Source: Betaproteobacteria bacterium
GTDB lineage: Bacteria; Pseudomonadota; Gammaproteobacteria; Burkholderiales; SG8-39
DNA length: 64,000 nt
Direction: 5' to 3'
NCBI GenBank assembly: GCA_005881575.1
Contig: VBCA01000002.1
Span: forward strand, 86,078 to 150,077
The translations under genes were made by a program, and so were the position numbers. This document shows, piece after piece, positions 24,054 through 33,692 of this stretch. The notes under the pieces were generated by a model that saw nothing but the letters and a program-made list of their open reading frames with translations, was not told where the DNA came from and did not search any database. Within the stretch, counting starts at the first letter, position 1; every line of letters begins with the position of its first letter.

Positions 24054-24707
24054 TCACGCGGCCGCGGGTTCCTTCTCGGCTTCGAGCATCGCGTCGAGCA
24101 GCACCTCGGGCGGCTGTGCTCCCTCGACCGCGAGCCGGTTGTTGAAGATGAAGAAAGGCACGCCGTTCACGCCCATGGCGCGCGCCTTGTCTTCCTCCTC
24201 GGCCACGGCGCGGCGCAGCGCCTCGTCCGCGAGAGCAGCCTCCGCTTCCTTGCGGTTCAGTCCCGCCTCCGAGGCGACGCGGACCAGAGTCTGCGTATCG
24301 GTGAGATCCAGGCCGTCGACGAAGAAAGCCTGCATCAGCGCCTCCTTCACCGCGCCCTGAACTCCGCGCCGGCGCGCCGATTCGATCAGCGCGTGGGCCG
24401 CGAGCGTGTTGGGCTGGCGCGTTATCCTGTCGAAAGCGAAGGCGATGCCGAGCGGCTTGCCCGCCTGCACCAGGCGGTCGTGCGCGCTGTAGCCGCGCGC
24501 ACCGAACTTCTTCGCGATGTAATCGGCGCGGGCGATGCCCTCGCGCGGCACGTCCGGGTTCAGCTCGAAGGGGTGGTAGGTGACCTGAGGCGCCGCGGCC
24601 GCGGGCTTGCGCGTCCGGTACAGCTCGAGCGCGGCTTCCAGCCTCCTCTTGCCGATGAAGCACCAGGGACAGACCACGTCGGAGATGATGTCGATGCCGA
24701 GCGCCAT
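24054..24707 (-). CDS. DsbA family oxidoreductase (FrnE-like)
   Basis: MALGIDIISDVVCPWCFIGKRRLEAAL; FNNRLAVEGAQPPEVLLDAM. Confidence 0.93.
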   Translation of the reverse strand: MALGIDIISDVVCPWCFIGKRRLEAALELYRTRKPAAAAPQVTYHPFELNPDVPREGIARADYIAKKFGARGYSAHDRLVQAGKPLGIAFAFDRITRQPNTLAAHALIESARRRGVQGAVKEALMQAFFVDGLDLTDTQTLVRVASEAGLNRKEAEAALADEALRRAVAEEEDKARAMGVNGVPFFIFNNRLAVEGAQPPEVLLDAMLEAEKEPAAA

Positions 24708-24820
24708 GGGATTTCCTTCGAACCGCGCGTGCTCCATGATACCGCAGCCTTGAGCCAAATCATGGAGGCCGGGAGCTTTTCCGATAAACTACCCGTCCTT
24801 CAACGATCAGCGAGCAAGTC

Positions 24821-26014
24821 ATGCCCTACCGGAGCGGACGCCATTTCCTGCAGATCCCGGGGCCGACCAACGTCCCCGACCGCGTTCTGCGCGCGATCGA
24901 CCGCGCTACGATGGACCACCGTGGCCCCGATTTCGGCCCCATGGGGCTGGAGATCCTCGAGGGGCTGAAAAAAGTGTTCCAGACCCGCGCGCCCGTCGTG
25001 ATCTATCCCGCCTCGGGCACCGGCGCCTGGGAAGCCGCGCTCGTCAACGCGCTCTCGCCGGGCGAGCGCGTCTTGATGTTCGAAACCGGCCATTTCGCCT
25101 CTCTGTGGCACAAGATGGCGACCAAGCTCGGCCTCTCCGTCGACCTCGTCCCCACCGACTGGAGACGCGGCGTCGATCCGGCCGCGGTCGAAGCCAAGCT
25201 CGGGGAAGACCGCGAGCACCGGATCAAGGCCGTGTGCGTGGTGCACAACGAGACTTCGACCGGGGTCACGAGCCGCATCGGCGCGATACGCAAGGCGATC
25301 GACGCGGCAGGACACCCCGCGCTCTACATGGTCGACACGATCTCCTCGCTCGCCTCGATCGACTACCGCCACGACGAGTGGGGCGTGGACGTCACCGTCG
25401 CGGGCTCGCAAAAAGGCCTGATGCTGCCGCCCGGCCTGTCGTTCAATTGCGTGAGCGAAAAGGCGAGCAGGGCGTCGCGTACGGCTGCACTCCCGCGCTC
25501 GTATTGGGCCTGGGACGAGATGCTTTCCAACAACAAGAGCGGCTATTTCCCCTACACGCCGGCGACCAACCTGCTCTACGGCCTGCGCGAATCACTCGCG
25601 ATGCTCGAGGAGGAGGGCCTGCAAAACGTCTTCGCCCGCCATGCGCGCCACGCGGAGAGCACGCGGCGCGCGGTGCGTGCCTGGGGCCTGGAGATCCTGT
25701 GCGCGTCGCCCGAGGAATACTCGAACTCTCTCACCGCGGTGATGGTGCCCGCCGGACACGACGCCGACGCTCTGCGCAAGATCATCCTCGAAGCCTACGA
25801 CATGTCCCTCGGCACCGGACTGGGGAGGCTCGCAGGGAAAGTATTCCGAATCGGACACCTCGGCGACTTCAACGATCTGATGCTCGCGGGCACCCTCGCC
25901 GGCATCGAGATGGGCCTCGCTCTGGCGAACGTTCCGCACCGGAAAGGCGGCGTGCTCGCGGCGCTCGATCACCTTGCCGAGAGCGCACGGGCGGCCCCGC
26001 GCAAGGCGGCATAG
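24821..26014 (+). CDS. Class V aminotransferase (serine-glyoxylate aminotransferase-like)
   Basis: FLQIPGPTNVPDRVLRAID, MDHRGPDFGPM, VDTISSLASIDYRHDEWGVDVTVAGSQKGLMLPPGL. Confidence 0.95.
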   Translation: MPYRSGRHFLQIPGPTNVPDRVLRAIDRATMDHRGPDFGPMGLEILEGLKKVFQTRAPVVIYPASGTGAWEAALVNALSPGERVLMFETGHFASLWHKMATKLGLSVDLVPTDWRRGVDPAAVEAKLGEDREHRIKAVCVVHNETSTGVTSRIGAIRKAIDAAGHPALYMVDTISSLASIDYRHDEWGVDVTVAGSQKGLMLPPGLSFNCVSEKASRASRTAALPRSYWAWDEMLSNNKSGYFPYTPATNLLYGLRESLAMLEEEGLQNVFARHARHAESTRRAVRAWGLEILCASPEEYSNSLTAVMVPAGHDADALRKIILEAYDMSLGTGLGRLAGKVFRIGHLGDFNDLMLAGTLAGIEMGLALANVPHRKGGVLAALDHLAESARAAPRKAA

Positions 26015-26101
26015 GAGCTTGTTCAGAGGCTCTTAATCGTTTTCAGCATCCGCGGAACTGTTGGATTAAAAACCGCGGGGCGTTTTTTCCGAGGAGGTGT
26101 T

Positions 26102-27091
26102 ATGAAATCCATGAAACGCAGCACCCTTGCGGTTGCGGTCTTTGCGCTGACCGCGGCGCCCGCCTTGGCATGGGAGCCGACCAAGCCGGTCGAAATCGTG
26201 GTTGCCGCCGGCGCGGGCGGTGCCTCCGACCAGATGGCGCGGATGATGCAGGCTGCGATCCAGAAGAACAAGCTGATGGCGCAGCCGATGGTGGTCACGC
26301 TCAAGGGCGGGGCCTCGGGCGCCGAGGCGCTCATGTACATGAAATCGAGCGCGGGCGACCCGAACAAGGTGCTCATAGCCTACTCGCTCATCTATATGCT
26401 ACCGCTCTCGGCCAAGATCCCGTTCAATTGGCGCGAGCTCACGCCGGTGTCGGTCATCGCGCTCGACCAGTTCGTGCTGTGGGACAACACCACGCTGCCT
26501 CACAAGAACGTGAAGGAATTCATCGCGGCCGCCAAGGCCGCCAACCCGCCGTTCAAGATGGGCGGTACCGGATCGAAGCGGGAAGACCACGTGCTCACGG
26601 TCTTCATGGAAAAGAAGACGGGCGCGAAGTTCGCCTACCTGCCATACAAATCCGGCGGCGAAGCGGCGACGCAACTGGTCGGCAACCACACGCAGTCGAA
26701 CGTCAACAATCCTTCGGAGAACCTCGAAGTCTGGCGCGCAGGCCAGGTGCGCGCACTGTGCGTGTTCGACAAGGAGCGCATCGGCTATAAGACCAAGGTC
26801 ACCGACAAGCAGTCCTGGAACGACATTCCGACTTGCAAGGAAGAAGGCCTGGACGTGCAATACCTGATGCTTCGCGCGATGTTCCTGCCCGGCAAGGTAA
26901 CGCCCGAGCAAGCCGCGTTCTACGTCGATCTCTTCAAGAAAGTGACGCAGACGGCCGAGTACAAGGACTACATGGAAAAGCAGGCGCTGAAGCCGATTTT
27001 TCTCACCGGCTCCGACATGCTGAAATTCCTCGAGGAAGACGACACGCTGAACAAGAATCTGATGACCGAGGCGGGCTTCGTCGCCAACTGA
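26102..27091 (+). CDS. Tripartite tricarboxylate transporter substrate-binding protein (Bug/TctC-like)
   Basis: Signal peptide; WEPTKPVEIVVAAGAGGASDQMARMMQ; followed by TctB and TctA. Confidence 0.9.
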   Translation: MKSMKRSTLAVAVFALTAAPALAWEPTKPVEIVVAAGAGGASDQMARMMQAAIQKNKLMAQPMVVTLKGGASGAEALMYMKSSAGDPNKVLIAYSLIYMLPLSAKIPFNWRELTPVSVIALDQFVLWDNTTLPHKNVKEFIAAAKAANPPFKMGGTGSKREDHVLTVFMEKKTGAKFAYLPYKSGGEAATQLVGNHTQSNVNNPSENLEVWRAGQVRALCVFDKERIGYKTKVTDKQSWNDIPTCKEEGLDVQYLMLRAMFLPGKVTPEQAAFYVDLFKKVTQTAEYKDYMEKQALKPIFLTGSDMLKFLEEDDTLNKNLMTEAGFVAN

Positions 27092-27111
27092 TCGTGCCGA
27101 AGCAGTAGCGC

Positions 27112-27139
27112 CTGCCGCCCCACGCTCTTGGGGCGGCAG
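27112..27139 (+). terminator. Intercistronic hairpin between receptor and membrane genes
   Basis: CTGCCGCCCCA/TGGGGCGGCAG 11-bp perfect stem; no strong U-tract. Confidence 0.6.
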
Positions 27140-27166
27140 CGAAGCGTTCGCAGTTTTCCAAAAACG

Positions 27167-27709
27167 ATGGCCGAATCTGAAAAAGAAATCGTCGTCGAAG
27201 ATCCGAACGCGCCCGCGGAGGACTCGCCCGGGGTCGCGAATACGCGCACGGTCGATATCGTTGTCTCGCTGTTGCTGATCGCATTCGCCGGATTGATGGC
27301 CTTCGACAACTGGCGCACCGGCATGGGCTGGGCGCCCGACGGCCCGAAGGCGGGTTACTTCCCGTTCTATCTTTCCATGGTCCTCGGCGGCGCGAGTCTC
27401 TACGGCCTCGTCGTGGCCTTCCTCGAGCGTGCCGGCGCGCAGCGGATCTTTGTCAACCGCGACCAGCTTCGCCGCGTGATGCAGGTGTTCGTTCCCACGT
27501 GCCTCTTTTGTCTCGTCACCCAGTGGCTCGGGCTGTACGTCGCGAGCTTCTTGCTGGTCGCGGGCTTTATGCGCGTCATCGGGCGCATCGCGTGGTGGAA
27601 GTCGCTGCTGACGAGTTTCATCTTTGCGCTCGCCATGTTCGTCACCTTCGACGTCGCCTTCGACGTCCTCATGCCCAAGGGGCCGATCGAAGCCCTGTTC
27701 GGTCACTAG
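27167..27709 (+). CDS. tctB: Tripartite tricarboxylate transporter small membrane protein
   Basis: TM protein with GWAPDGPKAGYFPFYLSMVLGGASL; position between TctC and TctA. Confidence 0.9.
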   Translation: MAESEKEIVVEDPNAPAEDSPGVANTRTVDIVVSLLLIAFAGLMAFDNWRTGMGWAPDGPKAGYFPFYLSMVLGGASLYGLVVAFLERAGAQRIFVNRDQLRRVMQVFVPTCLFCLVTQWLGLYVASFLLVAGFMRVIGRIAWWKSLLTSFIFALAMFVTFDVAFDVLMPKGPIEALFGH

Positions 27710-27710
27710 C

Positions 27711-29222
27711 ATGGAAGCTCTCGGCCTTCTGCTGCACGGCTTCGAGGTCCTGTTCACGTTCAAGACGCTGGCCTTGATGATGGTGGGCCTCGTGCTCGGC
27801 ATCTTCGTGGGGGTGCTTCCCGGTCTCGGTGGCCCGAACGGCGTGGCGATCCTCTTGCCGCTCACCTTCACCATGGATCCCACATCCGCCATCGTGATGC
27901 TGTCGTGCATCTACTGGGGCGCCCTCTTCGGGGGAGCGATCACTTCGATCTTGTTCAACATTCCCGGCGAGGCCTGGTCGGTGGCAACCACCTTCGACGG
28001 CTACCCGATGGCTCAGCAGGGCAAGGCGGCCGAAGCGCTCACCGCTGCCTTTACTTCATCGTTCATCGGTTCGCTGGTCGCCGTCCTGCTGATCACCTTT
28101 CTCGCCCCGAGCATCGCCTCTTTTGCATTGAGGTTCGGACCGCCGGAATTCTTCGCGGTCTATCTCCTCACCTTCTGCTCCTTCGTCGGCCTGGGACGCG
28201 AGGAGAAGCACAAGACCCTCATCTCCATGTCGCTCGGGCTGCTCCTCGCCGGCATCGGCATGGACACGGTGTCGGCGCAATTGCGCATGACCTTCGGCTG
28301 GAGCGAGCTCTATCGCGGCATCAACTTCCTCGTCGCGGTGATCGGCCTGTTCGGGATCAGCGAGATCCTCCTCACCATGGAGGAGCGCCTCGCCCTGCGC
28401 GGTCACGCGGCGAGCATCAGCTTGCGCGTGGTGCTGAAAGTGTGGAAGGACATGCCGCGTTACTGGGTGACTTTGCTGCGATCGTCCGCCATCGGCTGCT
28501 GGCTCGGCATCACTCCGGGCGGCGCGATCGCCGCTTCCTTCATGGGCTACAACCTGGCGAAACGCTTCTCCGACGACAAGGAGAGCTTCGGCAAGGGACG
28601 CATCGAAGGCGTGTTCGCGCCCGAGACCGCCGCACACGCTTCCGGTACGTCCGCCTTGCTGCCGATGCTCGCCTTGGGCATTCCCGGCTCGGGCACGGCG
28701 GCGATCCTCCTCGGCGGTTTGATGGTGTGGGGACTCAATCCCGGGCCGCTCCTCTTCGTCGAGCACAAGGATTTCGTCTGGGGCTTGATCGCGTCCATGT
28801 ATCTCGGCAACATCGTCGGCCTCGTGATGGTGCTGTCCACGGTTCCGCTCTTCGCCGCCGTCCTGCGCGTGCCGTTCTCGGCCATCGCGCCGATGATCGT
28901 CGTGTCCTGCGCGGTCGGCGCCTACGCGATCCAGAACGCCATGTTCGACATCTGGCTGATGCTCGTCTTCGGCGTCGTCGGCTACGTGTTCAAGAAAATC
29001 GGCATTCCGCTCGCGCCGTTTACGCTCGCGCTCGTGCTCGGCAACCGCGCGGAGGATTCCTTTCGCCTCTCGATGATCGGCGCCGGCGGCGACATGCGCG
29101 TGTTCTGGTCGAACAGCCTGGTCGGTTCCATCACCACGCTCGCGCTCTTGCTCTTGTTCTGGCCGCTGATCGGCGGGGCGTTCGGCCGGATGCGGAGCGC
29201 TTTAGTCAAAAAGACAGCCTAG
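27711..29222 (+). CDS. tctA: Tripartite tricarboxylate transporter permease
   Basis: GIFVGVLPGLGGPNGVAILLPLTF, YWGALFGGAITSILFNIPGEAWSVATTFDGYPMAQQGKA. Confidence 0.96.
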   Translation: MEALGLLLHGFEVLFTFKTLALMMVGLVLGIFVGVLPGLGGPNGVAILLPLTFTMDPTSAIVMLSCIYWGALFGGAITSILFNIPGEAWSVATTFDGYPMAQQGKAAEALTAAFTSSFIGSLVAVLLITFLAPSIASFALRFGPPEFFAVYLLTFCSFVGLGREEKHKTLISMSLGLLLAGIGMDTVSAQLRMTFGWSELYRGINFLVAVIGLFGISEILLTMEERLALRGHAASISLRVVLKVWKDMPRYWVTLLRSSAIGCWLGITPGGAIAASFMGYNLAKRFSDDKESFGKGRIEGVFAPETAAHASGTSALLPMLALGIPGSGTAAILLGGLMVWGLNPGPLLFVEHKDFVWGLIASMYLGNIVGLVMVLSTVPLFAAVLRVPFSAIAPMIVVSCAVGAYAIQNAMFDIWLMLVFGVVGYVFKKIGIPLAPFTLALVLGNRAEDSFRLSMIGAGGDMRVFWSNSLVGSITTLALLLLFWPLIGGAFGRMRSALVKKTA

Positions 29223-29232
29223 GGAAAAGCTC

Positions 29233-30012
29233 ATGTCCGGGGAAATCCTTCTCGCTCGCGATGGCGACATCGCCACCGTTACGCTCAGCAACCCGGGCAG
29301 GCTGAACGCCCTCGGACTCGGCTCCTGGAAGCGGCTGGGCGAGGTCATGCGCGAGCTCGACGCCGACAAGTCTCTGGGCTGCATCGTGATGCGCGGCGCC
29401 GGCGATAAGGCCTTTGCCGCCGGCGCGGACATCTCCGAGTTCGAGACGACGCGCAGGAACGCGAAGAGCGCAAAAAAATACGGCGCAGTGCTCGAGGCGA
29501 CGATGGGCGCGATCGCGCGATGCCGGCACCCGATCGTGGCGATGATCCACGGCGTTTGCGTCGGGGGAGGGCTCGAAGTCATCACGCAGTGCGACCTGCG
29601 CATCTGCGGAGCCTCGAGCCGTTTCGGCATACCGATCAAGAACCTCGGCCTCGTCGTCGGCTACGGTGAGATGCAGGGGCTGATAGCTCTCGTCGGCCGC
29701 GCCGTCGCGCTCGAGATCTTGCTCGAAGGCCGCGTGTTCGGCGCGGAGGAAGCGAAGGACAAGGGCCTGGTGAGCCGCGTCGTGCCCGACGACAAGGTCG
29801 AGGAGGAAGCGACGGCGGCGGCGCGGCGCATCGCCGACGGCGCGCCGCTCGTCGCGCGCTGGCACAAGAAATTCGCGCGCCGCCTCGCCAACCCGCGCCC
29901 GCCCACCGCGGCCGAGCGCGACGAGGCCTACGCCTGCTACGACACCGAGGACTTCAAGGCCGGCGTGAGGGCGTTTCTCGCGAAAAAAAAGCCGGAGTTC
30001 AAAGGCCGGTAG
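29233..30012 (+). CDS. Enoyl-CoA hydratase/isomerase family protein
   Basis: VTLSNPGRLNALGLGSW, GAGDKAFAAGADISEFE, IHGVCVGGGLEVITQCDLRIC. Confidence 0.94.
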   Translation: MSGEILLARDGDIATVTLSNPGRLNALGLGSWKRLGEVMRELDADKSLGCIVMRGAGDKAFAAGADISEFETTRRNAKSAKKYGAVLEATMGAIARCRHPIVAMIHGVCVGGGLEVITQCDLRICGASSRFGIPIKNLGLVVGYGEMQGLIALVGRAVALEILLEGRVFGAEEAKDKGLVSRVVPDDKVEEEATAAARRIADGAPLVARWHKKFARRLANPRPPTAAERDEAYACYDTEDFKAGVRAFLAKKKPEFKGR

Positions 30013-30126
30013 CGAGGTTTTCCGCGGGGAGGAACGGCGACCGGAAGTCCGCTTGAAACCTCGCCTGGATTAGAATCACGCTTCAACGACCGCGCCAAGG
30101 CGGTCAGCCTTTAGGAGGAGAAAATC

Positions 30127-32103
30127 ATGGCACGCAAGGATCCGGGTCCTCAGGTCGATCGCCGCAAGTTCCTGAGCGGAGTCGCCGCGGCCGGCGCCGC
30201 GACCGCCGCAGCTGCGATGAGCACGCCCGTCGCGCGCGCCGCCGAGCCGGCGCCCGCGCCGCGAGTCCCTTCCGCGCTGAGGCCCACGCTGCAGGTCGCG
30301 GCCGCGGAGACCGAGACGCCGCGCGAGACGACGAACCGCATCGGCGGCAGGCCCGGGTCGGATTTCATGGTCGACGTCATCAAGACGCTGGGCATCAAGT
30401 ACCTGCCGGCGAACTGCGCATCGAGCTACCGCGGCATCCACGAGTCGCTCATCAACTACGGCGGCAACAAGATGCCGGAGTTCCTCACCTGCATGCACGA
30501 GGAGTCCGCGGTCGGCATGGCACACGGCTACTTCAAGATCGCCGGCAAGCCGCTGATGACGCTGTGCCACGGCACGGTGGGCCTGCAGCACGCCACCATG
30601 GCGATCTACAACGCGTGGTGCGACCGGGTGCCGGTGATCGTCGTCGGCGGCAACGACATGGACGCCGCGACGCGGCCGCCGGGGGTGCCGACCTTCCACG
30701 CCGCGCAGGACATCAACGCGCTGGTGCGCGACTTCACCAAGTGGGACGACACGCCGGTGTCGCTCGCGCACTTCGCGCAGTCCTTCGTGCGCGCCTACAA
30801 GATCGCGATGACACCGCCCTGCGGGCCGGTGATGATCTCGCTCGACGCCGGGCTGCAGCAGGAGGTGATCCGCAACCACGGCGACAAGCTCGCCATACCG
30901 CGCTACGTGCCCACCGCGGCCCCGCAGGGCGACTCGGGCGCGGTGAAGGAAGCCGCGAGGCTGCTCGCGGAGGCGCAGAACCCCGTCATCGTGGCCGACC
31001 GCGCCGCGCGCACGCCGAACGGCATCAAGCTCCTGGTGCAGCTCGCCGAGACGCTGCAGGCGCGAGTCATCGACCAGGGCAGCCGCGTGAACTTCCCGAA
31101 GACGCACTACCTCAGCGCGCCGCCGACCGCGGTCTCCGGCGCCGACGTGATCCTGGGCCTGGAGCTCTCCGATTTCTGGGCGACGGTGAACTCGTATACC
31201 GACAACGGCGAGAACGGCGGAATCGGCGCGAACGGCACGCGCATCAAGCCCGGCACCAAGCTCATCAGCATTTCATCGGTCGAGCTGAACACCAAGTCGA
31301 ACTACCAGGATTTCCAGCGCTTCCAGGTCATCGACGTGCCGATGGCGGGCGACGCGGAGGCGACGCTGCCGGCGCTCATCGAGGCGGTGAAGGCGGCGAT
31401 CCCCGGCTCGAAGAAGGCCGCGATCGAGCAGCGCGGCCAGGCGGCCAAGAAAGCGCACGCCGAGGCCGAGGCGCGCGCCAAGCAGGCCGCGGCGCTCGCC
31501 TGGGACGCGAGTCCCATCAGCACGGCGCGCCTGTGCGCGGAGACCTACGCCGCGGTCAAGGATCTCGACTGGTCGATCGTGTCCCAGTCGGGCAACGTCA
31601 GCGACTGGCTCAACCGCCTCTGGCCGCTCAGCGAGCACCATCACTGGATCGGCCGCTCCGGCGGCTACGGCGTGGGCTACGGCGCGCCGGCGTCCGTCGG
31701 CGCGGCGCTCGCCAACCGCGACGCCGGCCGCTTCTCGGTGAACATCCAGGCAGACGGCGACCTCATGTACGCGCCGGGGGTGCTGTGGACCGCCGCGAAG
31801 CACAAGATCCCGCAGCTCGCGGTGATGCACAACAACCGCGGCTACCACCAGGAGGTGATGCACGTGCAGCGGCTCTCGAACTTCCGCAACCGCCCGGCGA
31901 ACTACGGCGCCGACATGGGTCCGGTCGGCACGCGCATCGAGAACCCGGACATCGAGTACCACAAGCTCGCGGAGTCCATGGGCTGGTGGGCGAGGGGCCC
32001 GATCAAGGACCCGGCGCAGCTCGGGTCCGCCCTGAAGGAGGCGGTGAAAATCGTGCAGGCGGGCCAGCCCGCGCTGCTCAACGTGTGGACCCAGCCGCGA
32101 TGA
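30127..32103 (+). CDS. Thiamine pyrophosphate-requiring enzyme with twin-arginine signal
   Basis: DRRKFLSGVAAAGAATAAAAMSTPVARA Tat-like leader; acetolactate-synthase-like fold; C-terminal ADGDLMYAPGVLWTAAKHKIPQLAVMHNN ThDP motif. Confidence 0.9.
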   Translation: MARKDPGPQVDRRKFLSGVAAAGAATAAAAMSTPVARAAEPAPAPRVPSALRPTLQVAAAETETPRETTNRIGGRPGSDFMVDVIKTLGIKYLPANCASSYRGIHESLINYGGNKMPEFLTCMHEESAVGMAHGYFKIAGKPLMTLCHGTVGLQHATMAIYNAWCDRVPVIVVGGNDMDAATRPPGVPTFHAAQDINALVRDFTKWDDTPVSLAHFAQSFVRAYKIAMTPPCGPVMISLDAGLQQEVIRNHGDKLAIPRYVPTAAPQGDSGAVKEAARLLAEAQNPVIVADRAARTPNGIKLLVQLAETLQARVIDQGSRVNFPKTHYLSAPPTAVSGADVILGLELSDFWATVNSYTDNGENGGIGANGTRIKPGTKLISISSVELNTKSNYQDFQRFQVIDVPMAGDAEATLPALIEAVKAAIPGSKKAAIEQRGQAAKKAHAEAEARAKQAAALAWDASPISTARLCAETYAAVKDLDWSIVSQSGNVSDWLNRLWPLSEHHHWIGRSGGYGVGYGAPASVGAALANRDAGRFSVNIQADGDLMYAPGVLWTAAKHKIPQLAVMHNNRGYHQEVMHVQRLSNFRNRPANYGADMGPVGTRIENPDIEYHKLAESMGWWARGPIKDPAQLGSALKEAVKIVQAGQPALLNVWTQPR

Positions 32104-32432
32104 AGAGAACCCTGCTGCTCGTCGCGGTTCTCAGCGCGAGTCAGGCGGCCTTGGCAGCCGGCTCCGCCGACAAGGGCAAGACCGCCTTCGCGAAGCACGG
32201 CTGCTGGCAGTGCCACGGCTTCGCCGGGCAGGGCGGCGTCGCCGGCCCGAAGCTCGCGCCGGACCCGATGCCGCTCGAAGCGATGTCGGCTTTCGTGCGC
32301 AACACCCGGGGCGGGATGCCGCCGTACCAGAAGGCGATCCTCTCCGACGCCGATCTCGCCGACATCCACGCCTATCTGCAGTCGCTGCCGAAAGCGCGCG
32401 ACTACAAGAGCATTCCACTGCTCAACCCGTAG
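32100..32432 (+). CDS. Small cytochrome c, ATGA-overlapping with ThDP enzyme
   Basis: MKRTLLLVAVLSASQAALAAGSADKGKTAFAKHGCWQCHGFAGQGGVAGPKLAPDPMPLEAMSAFVRNTRGGMPPY. Confidence 0.92.
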   Translation: MKRTLLLVAVLSASQAALAAGSADKGKTAFAKHGCWQCHGFAGQGGVAGPKLAPDPMPLEAMSAFVRNTRGGMPPYQKAILSDADLADIHAYLQSLPKARDYKSIPLLNP

Positions 32433-32442
32433 CGGGCCTCCC

Positions 32443-33633
32443 CTAGACGACTTGCTTCCGCCGCAGCGTCTCGACCGCAGCCTCGCCGTACCCCAGCTCG
32501 GCGAGCACCTCGGCGGTGTGTTCGCCGAGCTCCGGCGGCGCCGTTGCGATTCGCGCCGGCGTGCGCGAGAGTTTCACCGCCTGGTTGACGATGCGGATCT
32601 CGCCGAGCTTCGCGCTCTTCGTGCTCACTGCGGCGCCGAGGTGCCGCACCTGCGGGTCGTCGAACATCTGATCGATCGAATAGATCGGGCCGCACGGCAC
32701 TTCGGCCGCGGTCATCACCCCGATCCACTCGGCGGTGGTGCGCGCGGCGAGCGCTTTCTCGATCTCGGAATTCAGCGCTACGCGGTTCTTCGAGCGGTTC
32801 TGCTCGCCCTTGAAATCCTCGCGCTCGAGCAGGTCCTTGCGCCCCAGGCCCTCGCAGACCCGGCGCCACATCGCCTCGCCTGTCGCCGCGATGTTCATGT
32901 AGCCGTCCTTCGTTTTGTACGCGGACGTGGGCATGCTGGTCGGGTGGTCGTTGCCGGCCTGCCCGGGGGGCACGCCCGTCATCAGATAGCGCGCCGCCTG
33001 GAAGTCGAGCAGCGCGATCTGCGACATGAGGAGCGAGGACTGCACCCACTGCCCTTCGCCGGATTTCTCGCGCTCGAGTAAGGCCGTGAGGATCCCGAGC
33101 GCCGCGAAGAGTCCCGCCGAGATGTCTGCGATCGCCGTGCCGGCGCGTACAGGTCCTTGTCCGGGAAGCCCTGTTATCGACATGAACCCGCCCATGCCTT
33201 GCGCGATCTGGTCGAAGCCCGGCCGGTCGCGGTAGGGTCCGTCCTGGCCGAACCCGGAGATGCTCGCAAGGATGATGCGGGGATTGATCTTCTTCAACGA
33301 TTCGTATCCGATCCCGAGCCTGTCCTTGACGTCGGGGCGGTAGTTCTCGACCACGACGTCGGCGGTCTTCACGAGCTTCATGAAGATCGTCACGCCCTCC
33401 TTGTCCTTCAGGTTGAGAGTGATCGAGCGCTTGTTGCGGTGCAGGTTCTGGAAGTCCGGGCCGTGGCGCGGCCCGCCCATCGTTTCGCTCTCGATGCTCG
33501 GCGGCGTTTCGATCTTGATGACGTCGGCGCCGAAATCCGCGAGCTGGCGCACGCACGTGGGCCCGGCACGAACGCGCGAAAGATCGAGGACGCGAAAGCG
33601 CGCAAGCGCGGTGGAGGCGGGAACGTGGGGCAT
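32443..33633 (-). CDS. CaiB/BaiF CoA-transferase
   Basis: FRVLDLSRVRAGPTCVRQLADFGADVIKIE, NKRSITLNLKDKEG, DVVVENYRPDVKDRLGIGYE. Confidence 0.95.
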   Translation of the reverse strand: MPHVPASTALARFRVLDLSRVRAGPTCVRQLADFGADVIKIETPPSIESETMGGPRHGPDFQNLHRNKRSITLNLKDKEGVTIFMKLVKTADVVVENYRPDVKDRLGIGYESLKKINPRIILASISGFGQDGPYRDRPGFDQIAQGMGGFMSITGLPGQGPVRAGTAIADISAGLFAALGILTALLEREKSGEGQWVQSSLLMSQIALLDFQAARYLMTGVPPGQAGNDHPTSMPTSAYKTKDGYMNIAATGEAMWRRVCEGLGRKDLLEREDFKGEQNRSKNRVALNSEIEKALAARTTAEWIGVMTAAEVPCGPIYSIDQMFDDPQVRHLGAAVSTKSAKLGEIRIVNQAVKLSRTPARIATAPPELGEHTAEVLAELGYGEAAVETLRRKQVV

Positions 33634-33692
33634 GGGCGAACGGGGACCGGAATGACGTCCACCGTATGATAACCTGTCATCCGGGAGAGAAA

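Noticed and set aside
20230-24663. Long - strand ORFs 20230-22143 and 22540-24663
   Set aside because: Arg/Gly-rich shadow frames of the TSUP, FAD/Fe-S oxidoreductase and DsbA-family genes.
23151-24968. 605-aa + strand ORF opposite the FAD/Fe-S oxidoreductase
   Set aside because: Antisense shadow frame with no recognisable domains.
30564-32432. 622-aa + strand ORF
   Set aside because: Only its last ~110 codons (from ATG 32100) encode a real protein, the cytochrome c; the rest is a shadow of the ThDP enzyme.
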